From Euglena gracilis (Eukaryota > Euglenida > Euglenophyceae > Euglenales): a DNA stretch of 64,000 nucleotides. The notes beneath the pieces are model-generated. The model was not told where the DNA came from. It saw only the letters and a program-made list of their open reading frames with translations, and ran no database searches. Both the position numbers and the translations under genes were made by a program. Positions 1 to 9,133 of this stretch are shown here, piece after piece (position 1 is the first letter of the stretch; each line of letters starts with the position of its first letter). Location of the stretch: assembly GCA_039621445.1 (NCBI GenBank), contig CP154957.1, positions 31,018,399-31,082,398 of the forward strand, in the 5' to 3' direction.

Positions 1-40
1 CCCACTCTCTGACCGAGGGCTTTTGAGCACAAATTTTCTT

Positions 41-1110
41 TTACGGGTGGGGGGGGTCGGGCTCAGAAGGTCTTTGTGCTTCGCCCTCGGTGTCCCTTCC
101 TCCCTTGTCGGTTTTGCTCGAGGGAGTACGAGACACCTCGGGCTCCGCACTTTGCCCTGGTGAGGCCAGATCTTGCACTGAAATTAGGGGGGCCAGGGCA
201 TTTTCCAGGGCACCTTGGGCACCAAGTCGTTGATAGTGGGCTGTAAAAGCCTCCACCCCCCTCCACTTTCCAGTTTCACAAACTTCTTGGGCAGAAAGGC
301 CCAATTTTTTGTGTAAACCAACCCCTGCCCCTCTGGTGGGGTGGGGCCCCCACACCTGGGGGGGTACCCCGTGTTTGGCCAAAAAGTCTTCTGTGATGGA
401 AGCAATGGTGTCAGCACTTATGGCCCTGAAGGGGGGTTTTAATGAAATCAGGAGGGGGCCCCCAGGTCTGACGAATAAACGTGTGGAAGCCACATAACTC
501 ATCATTAAATGAAAGGGGCTTATTTGGGGACATTGGGGGATGGACACAACCCTTTCCCACTTATGGAATTTCTGTCCTTTATGCTTAATCTTGATGTAGG
601 GTGCCCTACCCAACACACTGGTGGTTCGTTTGACTTGCGATAAGTCTGAGGATCGGTATAAACAGAGGATTCGTGAGCAAAAAATCAGTTGTGTACGCAA
701 TGTACAAATATCAGTGGGCATGGGCGCCTTTGCCAGCCCCAGGAGGATTGGGAGGGGGTCCCAAAATGCCCCATACTTCTCCAGGTTTTGGTTCCAAAGC
801 CTCTTGTAGGGGGTTAACAGAGTGTGGAATCTCAGCCCACCAAACCCAGGAATCAAAAGCATAGCTCTGTAGGTATTACGGGCTTGGGCCTTGGAAAATT
901 GGAATAATTGAATTAAAGCGTCAGCCACTTGGTCTGTGGTGGCTTCAGGGGGGGCACCCCCATGTGTTCCAAAATCACCCACAGAAGTGCAAAAGAACTC
1001 TGATAACGTTTTAAGCTGGGGTTTCTCCCCAGGAAATCGTTAATGGTCTCAACCTGAATTTGTTTCCCCTCCAAAATTTGCCTGAGCAAATCATGCAAAC
1101 CAGGGACCAC
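41..1110 (-). pseudogene. DIRS tyrosine recombinase (YR)
   Basis: The main frame (982 to 41, 313 codons) carries the catalytic pattern of tyrosine recombinases: an arginine in LYRSSDL, a lysine-containing IKIKHKGQK strand, the HPTRGAG box (H-x-x-R), a tryptophan in GKWRG and the nucleophilic tyrosine in AHYQRL. In DIRS elements this enzyme integrates the circular cDNA, so no integrase is needed. The N-terminal segment (about 1110-1011, IQVETINDFLG) lies in another frame, which indicates a one-base shift near 1010. The C-terminal tail after the tyrosine is low-complexity and overlaps the terminal repeat. All catalytic residues are present, so the break is upstream of the active site. Confidence 0.9.
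131..165. repeat. DIRS left inverted terminal repeat
   Basis: This 35-bp segment is the reverse complement of 4267-4301 with a single mismatch. It lies inside the C-terminal part of the recombinase frame. Inverted terminal repeats of this kind are expected of DIRS elements. Confidence 0.85.
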
Positions 1111-1171
1111 CTGGGGGGTGGCATTTGCTCCCCTCTGCAGTTGGTGAACATGCCCCTGTAGGGGGTGATTT

Positions 1172-2829
1172 TCAGGAAGGGGTCCCTGGAACTTTCATTT
1201 TTATTAATTGGGGCCACCACGTGGCTGAAACCCAGTAGGGGGTGACCATCAAAACTTTTGTCTGGGGAAACATTTTTAACCTGGGTAGAAATTGTTGAAT
1301 TATTGACCAGGGGGGGTTTGCATAAAGATCCCCCATGTTGTCCAGTGGACATTGTAATGCATTTACTGCTGTGACATCCCAGTGGGGCCACCTGGCCACA
1401 AAATTGGGCAGTTTTTTTGTTGCCTGGGGAGGCAAGCAAATCTGTTTCCAGACTTATGAAATTTTTGAAGTGTTGTTTGAGCCGTTGAAAAAGTTGGGGG
1501 TCTAAAGAATAATCCACCCTGTCCATTTCCCATCTGCTGATGGGGTCTGCCAGGCATTCTTTTGAAGGCACCCAGTTGACTTGGAGGTGTACTTGGAGCT
1601 CCATGCACCACTTGAAAAATGGTCTCAGCATTTTGTTGAAGGGGTCCTTTCTGCCCCCACCTTTTGTTAGGTAAAAGTAAATTACCTGGTTGTCCACTGA
1701 CAAGGAAACGGTTTCCCCAGGTTTGCTCAAACTTTTCACAGTGCTGATTGCTGCACTGAGCTCCTTTACATTGATGTGCAAAATGGAGTCTTTTCTCCAA
1801 AATTCCTGCACAATTTCTCCTGTGTGGATGTCTAGCCCCCCCCCAAGCATGGGTGCCGCTGTCTGAGTGCAACACTCTGGTTGCATTTTGGGGGAAGGGT
1901 CTGCCCCACCAGGTGTCCAGCAGAATTTTTATTTCCCTTAATTGGGCTTTGATTTCCTGGGAAATGGGGTGTTTTGAGTCCCAAGGGGCTGTGGATTTTG
2001 CCACCAAAAAATTTGCCATGGTGTCTGTAAAAGCCCTTAAAAAGGGCAGGACCATTAGGTTGCATCTTATTTGGCCCAAAATGGCAGCCAATTGCTTTTT
2101 TGACATGTAATCTTTTTTCACAATTTTTCCCAGCTCCTTTTTTATGGTTTTGACTTTCTGGGGGGGCACCCGTAGTTTTCCTTCCTGGAAGTTCAGTTGA
2201 AAGACCAGATGGGTTACCACTTGGGTGGGCTGGAGGGTGGACTTTTTCACATTGATTTTGAACCCAGAATCCAGCAAAACTTTGACAACTGTTTTCAGGT
2301 GATTTTGTAAATTTTTTTTGGTGGGGGCCACCAGCAAAATGTCGTCCAGGTAAATAAACACCTGGATGCCCCTTTTTCTCCACAGCTTTTCGAATGTTTT
2401 CATGACTGACATGAAAATTTGGGGCATTACATTTAGCCCAAAGCAGCCTGTTTGAAATTCCCAGGTCTGCCCCCTTACCTGATGCCTTAAAAATGGCCTT
2501 AGGCCTGGATTTACTGGAATATGAAAATAGACATCCTTTAGGTCTATTTTTGCTGCCCAGTGGCCTTTTTCCAAAACTGGAAAAATCTGTTGGATATGAT
2601 CCAACTTGAAGGGTTTTTCTTGAAGCTGCTGATTTATTTCTCTGCAGTCGCTGATCATTCTCCATTTGGTTGTTCCCCCTTCTGGTTTTGAAATTAAAAA
2701 CCAGGGGATCAAATGCTGGGTTTCTGAATCCCAAACTCGTTTCACTGACCCATTTTTTTTGTAATCCAGCAGAATTTTTTCTGCCTGGTTCAGGTCCAGG
2801 TTGGCCCTGGGTTCTGGGTGGGTGGACAA
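1172..2829 (-). pseudogene. DIRS reverse transcriptase, RNase H and methyltransferase-like domains
   Basis: The frame from 2829 holds the reverse transcriptase: palm motifs with D in AAKIDLKDVYFHIP and the YLDDILL active site near 2345. RNase H begins at HSDSGTHAWGG, then the frame changes at a run of nine C (1836-1844) and continues as GGLDIHTGEIV, with INVKELSA and SVDNQ. After another shift near 1430 comes a stretch with YANPPWSII and MVTPYWVSATWWP. This is the methyltransferase-like domain (related to phage Dam N6-adenine methylases) known between RNase H and recombinase in DIRS elements. Homology by family pattern is strong; activity is doubtful because the frame is broken. Confidence 0.88.
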
Positions 2830-2840
2830 TATTTGGGGAT

Positions 2841-4166
2841 TTACCCAGGGGGGTTGAACTCCATTTTTTTATCAATTGACATGTTGCTGGGGGGGCATTT
2901 TTTGTCCACCATTTTAGAATTTTCTGAAGTCTCTGGTACAGGGGTGTGTCTCCCCATTTTTCCTCCATGGAATGTATGTTCCAAACTAGATGATTTTCTG
3001 GGTGCTGGGTGGGGGGTGTTGGACATTGCACCCCTGGTGCCCCTGGGGATTGAGCATTCTCTAAAAGTGCCTGGGGGGGTGTGCATGCTCTGCTCACAGG
3101 CTCTCTGATCCTCCACTTTGTCATTGGTGTTGTCGATTGACATACCATAGGGGCCCCTTTTTGGGTCTTCCCGTTGTTTTGGTTTGCCCCTGCCATGGGC
3201 ACTGACAAAGAATATTGAGGGGGGGTTGCCCCCTTGTCCTCCACTGCCCCTTTGGGGGCATCCTCCTGGGGATGCCACTGTACATTGAAACCCCCTGCTG
3301 GGGAACAGCCTGTTAGCTTCTGGGGTTTTTCCCCTTCTGATAGTTGATGGCCACAATGGCCTTGAAATTGTTGATGTTGTTGATGGTAAATCTGGCCCCA
3401 CTGGCCCTCTTGATGTTGGCTCCACTCTTGAAACTTTGATAGTCCCCATTGACTTCTTTTGGATGTTGGGCGCCATGCCCATTGAAAATCTTGGGGGGCC
3501 ACTGGGGGCCCACCCTGCACCCCTGATGGGGTTTGAGATGAAGAAATGACTGGGGGGGTGTTGTTGACCTGTCCTGGCCCTGCCACTGGGCATCTGTTTG
3601 TGGAATTGGCCACCCTGGCCTTGGTATTGTTGGCCACCCTGGCCTTTGTTCCATCGGCCGTCATGGCCATTGCTGTTTTGGCCGCCATGGCCCAGCTTGC
3701 TGTTGTGGCCGCCATGGCCCAGCTTGAACAAGGTATTGGTGTAACTGGCAGAATGTTGGCCCCAATGGCCCTGGCTCCAATGGCCAGCTGGTTGTTGCTT
3801 CTGCCCCTTTCGGGGTCTTCTGACCACTGTCTGCCAGGGTCCGTGGCCATCACTTTCGAGGGTTTGGGTTTTGGAAATTTCTGTGGGGGAAATTTCTTTT
3901 GGGGAAGGGGCAGCCACGGTTCGCCACAGTTGACCCGCGCCGTCAGGTTGTCTAGCTGCTGCTGCTGCTCCCCCTTGAAGTTTTCCAGCGCTGTGCTTCT
4001 TTGAAGTTGCATCTTTCATTGAACTCTTTCGAAAATTTCTACAACTTTCGATTTGAAGTTCTGCACGAGCGTGACTTTCTGGATAAATTGAATGGATTGA
4101 TTGTCTTCTTCTTTTCTCAATTGGTGAGGTCTTTGAAGTTCCTTTCTTCTGGGTGTCGAAGGGCAA
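2841..4166 (-). CDS. DIRS Gag-like ORF1
   Basis: This open frame of 441 codons is the first on the minus strand, starting about 100 bp inside the right terminal repeat, which is the usual place of DIRS ORF1. The N terminus is basic (KKGTSKTSPIEKRRRQ). The middle is very rich in G, Q, H and S, with repeats such as GHGGHNSKLGHGGQNSNG (about residues 145-185). I see no zinc knuckle. A nucleic-acid-binding structural role is inferred from position and composition, not from a recognised domain. It stops with TAA just before the reverse-transcriptase frame. Confidence 0.7.
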   Translation of the reverse strand: MPFDTQKKGTSKTSPIEKRRRQSIHSIYPESHARAELQIESCRNFRKSSMKDATSKKHSAGKLQGGAAAAARQPDGAGQLWRTVAAPSPKEISPTEISKTQTLESDGHGPWQTVVRRPRKGQKQQPAGHWSQGHWGQHSASYTNTLFKLGHGGHNSKLGHGGQNSNGHDGRWNKGQGGQQYQGQGGQFHKQMPSGRARTGQQHPPSHFFISNPIRGAGWAPSGPPRFSMGMAPNIQKKSMGTIKVSRVEPTSRGPVGPDLPSTTSTISRPLWPSTIRRGKTPEANRLFPSRGFQCTVASPGGCPQRGSGGQGGNPPSIFFVSAHGRGKPKQREDPKRGPYGMSIDNTNDKVEDQRACEQSMHTPPGTFRECSIPRGTRGAMSNTPHPAPRKSSSLEHTFHGGKMGRHTPVPETSENSKMVDKKCPPSNMSIDKKMEFNPPG

Positions 4167-4266
4167 ATTCGGATTCAGCCAACTCCGGCGAAAAAGGCAC
4201 TAAGCGGTACCTCCTAACCCAGCGAAACGAACAATCCAAACAACACCGCCGGCGAGCAAGGCATGT

Positions 4267-4301
4267 CCTCACAAGGGCAAAGTGCGGAGCCCGAGGTGTC
4301 T
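4267..4301. repeat. DIRS right inverted terminal repeat
   Basis: This is the partner of 131-165. It lies about 100 bp upstream of the Gag-like start on the minus strand, as expected for the 5' end of the element. The same sequence together with the adjoining leader recurs as a relic at 25562-25745. Confidence 0.85.
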
Positions 4302-4570
4302 ACTTCACTCCACCCAGGAGGGGGGTCCCCCCCAATTTTGGCTGCTGGCTGGATTTGAGCTGGGTGGAACCCCTCCCCCGGGGGGTCGGGTACCCACCGG
4401 CTTAAGGAATACGCTGCAAATGAAGCGATTCAGACAATTAACGTGGTTTGCGAACAGTGTATTTGATGGAGGTGAAAGGCCCGTTTTTTTTCAAAATCAT
4501 AACAGTATCAGTCATCAAATACAAATCCGCCGTCACCAACTGTTTTTTTGTGCTGAATTTTGTTTCTTGG

Positions 4571-5890
4571 TGTGTGGTTGGGTCCTCGGCTCAGTGTGTT
4601 GTGACAGCCCTTGTCGAATGACACTTGGGGTGACAAACTTCTGGCCCGGGCCAACCTGTAATGTGCAATGCTGGACAGTCTCCTACTGCCAACTTGGGCT
4701 TTTCCACTGGCATTTTCCCACTGCATCACTGGGGTTTCCAAAATCTTTCGCACAGCAGGGGAACAAACCTTGAAGATCTTTGCCAATGCCCATGACCAAG
4801 TCCAAGCAAACTGATACACTGTTTGCCATAGGCTGCCACTTCAAAAAAGAATGAAACACAGAATTCCCAGATTAAGATTTTGGCTGAACCCTTTTTTTCT
4901 GGCAATGCCTAATTCAGAAATCTCTGGAGATTGATCTTAAAACGGCTGTCCGCCACGCACACCCCCCTTCCTGAACAATTGCTGCGCAATTGCCCAGGCA
5001 TTCGCAGCACAGCTGACAGACGAGCCTCTTAGCCCCTCGCAGAACATGGAGAACAGACAGACACGCAGAAGACGAAGACGGAGAAAACGATCAAACCATG
5101 ACATTTACTGACGCAGAACATCACCAGCAGACAGCATCACATCAGTGCCAAATCTTCACGGCAGAGGGTTTTATCGGTTAACCCACAACCCATGGCAATG
5201 CTAACAACTGGGATGTCCAAGGCACCAAATGACCACCATTTCGTTCTCCAGTACGTGCCTCACGGCTCATCTCGATGCTCCACCGGTGATCGATTCTGTT
5301 GTACGTGCCTCACGGATCATCACCATCTCTAGTTCAATGGCAAAGACATGCAATCTTCAATGACATCTGCAGCAATGTACAGTGCAAAGTACTGCCATCA
5401 GCTGCAGCCAGTGGTCCACCAATGACAATGTAATGACACTCCACCAGATCACCATCTGAGTGCCAATCCCCTTCGTGGCCCAACAGGATCGTTCGTACGG
5501 GACAAATCTCATATCAGTTTGTGTGTGGTTGGGTCCTCGGCTCAGTGTGTTGTGACAACGCTTGTCCAATGACACTTGGGGTGGCAAACTTCTGGCCCGG
5601 GCCAACCTGTAATGTGCAATGCTGGACAGTCTCCTACTGCCAATTGGGCTTTTCCACTGGCATTTTCCCACTGCATCACTGGGGTTTCCAAAATCTTTCG
5701 CACAGCAGGGGAACAAATCTTGAAGATCTTTGCCAATGCCCATGACCAAGTCCAAGCAAACTGATACACTGTTTGCAGAATGAATCACATAATTCCCAGA
5801 ATAAGATTTTGGCTGAACCCTTTTTTTCTTGCAATGCCTAATTCAGAAATCTCTGGAGATTGATATTAAAACGGCTGTCCGCCACGCACA
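4571..5890. repeat. Pair of ~0.38-kb direct repeats (4571-4961 and 5522-5890)
   Basis: The two copies start TGTGTGGTTGGGTCCTCGG and end in GCCACGCACA, and are nearly identical apart from a ~30-bp difference near the middle. The segment between them (4962-5521) is unique and also holds two copies of GTACGTGCCTCACGG (about 5252 and 5302). A further ~28-bp block (TTTTTTTGTGCTGAATTTTG plus flank) lies just before the first copy and again just after the second. No reading frame is convincing here. Termini begin TG and end CA as LTRs do, but I find no primer site, polypurine tract or short target duplication. Confidence 0.75.
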
Positions 5891-6339
5891 GCCGTTTTTT
5901 TTGTGCTGAATTTTGTTACTTGGACAGCTTTATCTTACTCTTCCCAACTCTCCCATCTCTTTTTGAGTGTGTCGTCTCCCGTGGAGTGAAGCCTGGGGGG
6001 AGCCGAGATACCTCACATGCAAGACGCATCCGACGTCAGGGAGCTTGCGCCTGCATGATCGCGCATGAACCCCGAAGCACCCCCTAAGGGTGCGTGTGTG
6101 TTTATGCATGTGCGAAATGCCGGCTTGAAACCCTGTGGGCCATGCGAAGCTGGCTTTTGACCCCAGGCGAGGTGGGGGGAAATTATAGTAATTTTTCCCC
6201 CTTTGAAGTGGATTGGCTCATCATAGGCGGAATGATGGCGTGAGCCATTTTCTGTGGTGTGGGGCCTGTGGGATGATGCGGCGGAAGGCCTGGGGGGGAT
6301 GGCATTGGGAAATAGGGAGCGCCCAGTCAATCGGCTCTC
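5891..6339. other. Non-coding flank left of the giant LTR element
   Basis: No gene is recognised. The stretch contains small hairpins, for example GCACCC at 6077 pairing with GGGTGC, similar in style to those inside the neighbouring element. It could therefore belong to an older related insertion. The last five bases (6335-6339, CTCTC) are the left target-site duplication of the LTR element. Confidence 0.5.
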
Positions 6340-6738
6340 TGTGTACCAGGCACAATCCCAGTTCTGTGGTTCGCCATAGAACTGCTGATCCACAATCTGA
6401 ATGCTGAGCATAGTCTCAGAATTAGGATCGTGGCAGAGCCTAGGGATAATCATGATCACGATCACAGGTGATCACACGACCTCCTCTCTGCAGGTGGTAT
6501 TCTTTTCTTCTTTTGAATCTCAAGTTTGACTTGACCAAACACGTCCGACATGACTGCCAGATGACTTGGCATCTTTTGTCGTAGCCCATAGGGCTTCTCA
6601 CCTTGTCTTGTGCTCTGCCTCTTAATTGGGGAAAAGGGCAATACAACTTTTATATTTATTTTATATTTTTCTTGTTACTCCAACTTTTATCTTTTTTTTT
6701 GCGCACCAAAGGGCGAAAGCGAAAAGGTTGGACGTACA
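6340..6738 (+). repeat. 5' LTR
   Basis: This 399-bp LTR starts TGTGTACCAGG and ends GTACA. I count about ten substitutions and one indel in a T tract against 24335-24734, roughly 97.5% identity. It contains a palindrome-rich block (GATCATGATCACGATCAC around 6450) and an AGCCCATAGGGCT hairpin near 6585. A TTTATATTTATTTTATA stretch near 6650 is AT-rich and could be promoter or polyadenylation sequence; this is not proven. Confidence 0.93.
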
Positions 6739-6740
6739 CT

Positions 6741-6752
6741 TGGTGGCAGTTT
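6741..6752 (+). promoter_or_regulatory. Candidate primer-binding site
   Basis: TGGTGGCAGTTT begins two bases after the 5' LTR. LTR elements normally have an 18-nt tRNA-complementary site starting TGG at this spot. I cannot name the matching tRNA. Confidence 0.55.
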
Positions 6753-7863
6753 AGGTTTTTTGATCCTTTTGACCGCAAACGGTCGTGTGGTGCCCCGCCT
6801 ATAGGCGACCACAGGCACTACAAGCCGTTTCCGGCCAAAGCCGTACGCACGGACACGTCATCTGACGGTTCGCAGTATACGCTGCTACAAACCTCAGAGT
6901 TCGGGTCTCTGCTTACTTTTTAACTATCCCCTCTTTTTGCACTTGTTTCCGCATTTTACCCCGCAATCTACACTTGGTTTTTGTGTTTTTGCCTCAAAAA
7001 TGCAGAGCACAACTCCCATTGACTACGCTGCATTGATTGGCTCACTTCGTGGACTTGAACATGCAGCACCATTGACCAGCTCTATTGAGCATTCACAACC
7101 CCATAGGGGTAATCAAGCATTGGTTCATTTCAAAGGTAATCCTCCTTCCCCGCGTGTGTCACACCTATCGGTGTCTGTGTCGAGTAATCCTCCCCCCGCC
7201 CAATGGGCATCCCCACACCTATCGGTGTCAAGCTCTATAGAGCAGCCCCATGCCCAACAGGCACAACCCCTTTTGTTGGAAAGCCGATCGGCTAACACCC
7301 ATTCACCCCAGCGAGATCTCGCACTGGTGCCGATACGCACATTTGACTCTGAGGCGGATACGCCATGGAAAATGTTTGTTGAGGGTGGGTTAGAAACACC
7401 ATGTTTCTTTCAGCCCCCCCCCCTGTGCTTCCCCCCACAAGTCCGATTGGACAATTGCCCGCACCACCCGATACGGGTTCTTTTCCGGCATTGCCATGGC
7501 ATCCGGAGATGCGTTTGACAGTTCCGGCATATACAAGTCCCACAGAGTCTATGAGCAGTGATGCGGAAGAGTTGGAAAATATTTCCCCTCAACCCATTAC
7601 CGTGATTCAGCGCGTAGTCGCAAATCTTCCAGTGGACCACCCGCTAACGCGGCAAATTTCCGATGTCCACACTTGTGTAGCGGATTGCGCTATGACACTT
7701 AATAAGGTTTTGGATTTTGATGGGAACAACCAAAAGGTTGTAGAGCACAAGCTCAATTACCTTTGGAGCTATGTGCGTGATGTTGGTCAATATTGCCAAA
7801 CAAATTTTCAATCCACCAATGTGGACCTAGCAACTTTGCGGCACGATTTGGACACACATTTGC

Positions 7864-8457
7864 AGTCTTGTCCGCCTTCCACCGCGGGTCGGCGTCCAAC
7901 GAGACGACGGAGTAGCCGAGCTTCTCCAGCGCCCGCTTCACCGAACCCGTTCCGGAGAACAGGTCCAGTGCCCACCTCTTTGGCGTCGAGGTTGTCGGTG
8001 ACGATGCGGCCGGCTTCGGTGCCGCCCGGGAGGACGGTGCGCTCTGTGGGGTGAGCGGGGCGCTGGTTGCTGCGGGCGCGGAACGTGGTGCCGCTGACGG
8101 CGCTGCTGATGGCGGGGGCAGCGTCGTCCGGCTTGGTGCGGTCTGGCGCGGTGCTCGCTCCTGCTGCTGCCGGGCTGGGGACGTCGCGGTGGCACGGTGC
8201 TGCGTAGTTGATGGCACGGACGGTGCTGGCTTGGCGGGGAGCGAGGACTGCGCAGACGAGACCGGTCGCGCCGCAGACGGTTGCTCGGATCGACGGGACT
8301 TCTTCTGTAACACGGACCAGTAGTTGTTTGTCGGAATCCGATGGGCCCCGCCTTGACCGTGTGCTTGAGGGCACGGTCTCTCCCCTCCTTGGGAGATTTG
8401 GGGCTTGCTGGGTCTGGGGGGCGTGCGGGGCTCTTGGGTGATTGCCCGCACGCTCAC
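7864..8457 (-). pseudogene. Truncated DNA-methyltransferase-like ORF of the insert
   Basis: The frame begins MSVRAITQEPRTPPRPSKPQ at 8457, runs through a long Ser/Pro/Ala-rich linker and then reaches ALDLFSGTGSVKRALEKLGY followed by VVSLDADPRWKAD near 7890-7970. The glycine-rich FSGTGS with an acidic end of the next strand (SLDAD) is the S-adenosylmethionine-binding motif I/II pattern of DNA methyltransferases and their relatives. The insert edge cuts the protein directly after it, so the catalytic motif is absent and the subclass cannot be decided. The linker-plus-methylase design suggests it came from another retroelement polyprotein. Confidence 0.65.
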
Positions 8458-8521
8458 GCTGGCGTTGGGATTTGACGGCCGGCCCAGACCCCCATCCCTG
8501 GGGCCTGGGCGGCCCCGTCAC

Positions 8522-9133
8522 TCATGATAGTGCTCCTGGACGGCCGAGACGTTGCTCTTGCCGTCCTTGCCTTTGCCCTTGGACTTTCCTTTTCCTTGAT
8601 CTCCTTTGACTCCACCCTTCACCTTGCCTTTTCCTTTGCCTTCGTCTTGTCTTGGGGCATTCGATGTCCATTGTTCGGCTTGGTACCCACCACCCTTTCC
8701 TTTTCATTCATTTCCTTGCCATGCACTCGATGACCACTTCTCGGCTTGGTATCCACCCTTTCCTTTTCCTTCTTCACTCGTCCATGGGCTCGATGACCAC
8801 TGCTCCGGGTACCCACGTCCCCCTTGGCCTTGACCTTTGCCTTGGGGCGCGGGCACCGGCGGCGTCGGCGGGCGTGGTTGCTGCGCTTGCTTCTCCTTCT
8901 TCGGCTGCACATTCGTCTTCTCCACCTCCTGGATGTACGGCCTTGGCCGCGGCTGCCTCCACCTTGGTGGTGAGGGAGGACGCCTGCGCCACCAGGAACT
9001 TGACCTGCTCCTTCAGCCAGGCGTTCTCGGCCTGCTGATACTGCAGCTGCTCCACCAGGCGCTGCGTCACCTCCACCGCCTTGCCCTGCGCCACCGCAGT
9101 CGCCTCCACCTTGGCGGTGAAGGCGGCCATCTG
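8522..9133 (-). pseudogene. Gag-like ORF of the insert (frameshifted)
   Basis: From the ATG at 9133 a frame encodes a coiled-coil-like segment (VTQRLVEQLQYQQAENAWLK) followed by an Ala/Gly-rich linker. In the next frame follow three related repeats of about 20 residues with the pattern GY-x-(A/E)-(E/Q)-x-W-(S/T)-S, two with WSSS. A Lys/Gly tail (KGKGK) ends near 8525. The layout of coiled coil, tryptophan repeats and basic tail would suit a nucleocapsid-like protein. That is inference from composition only. Frame changes occur within 8700-8930. Confidence 0.5.

Larger units (their letters stand above)
41..4301 (-). mobile_element. DIRS-type tyrosine-recombinase retrotransposon, decayed
   Basis: Reading right to left there is a Gag-like frame, then reverse transcriptase, RNase H, a methyltransferase-like NPPW domain and a tyrosine recombinase. 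This is the domain order known for DIRS elements. A 35-bp inverted repeat lies at 131-165 and 4267-4301 with one mismatch. There are no LTRs and no integrase. The recombinase frame runs through the left repeat to position 41, so the true left edge could lie a little outside the window. At least three frame changes separate the domains (near 1836-1844, about 1430 and about 1010), so this copy is probably inactive unless the poly-C/G tracts are assembly errors. Confidence 0.88.

Noticed and set aside
3546-4004. 152-codon plus-strand frame over DIRS ORF1
   Set aside because: It is the antisense shadow of the GHGG-repeat region of the Gag-like frame.
4571-5890. Short LTR (TRIM-like) element
   Set aside because: Ends are TG/CA but there is no primer site after the left copy, no purine tract before the right copy and no short target duplication.
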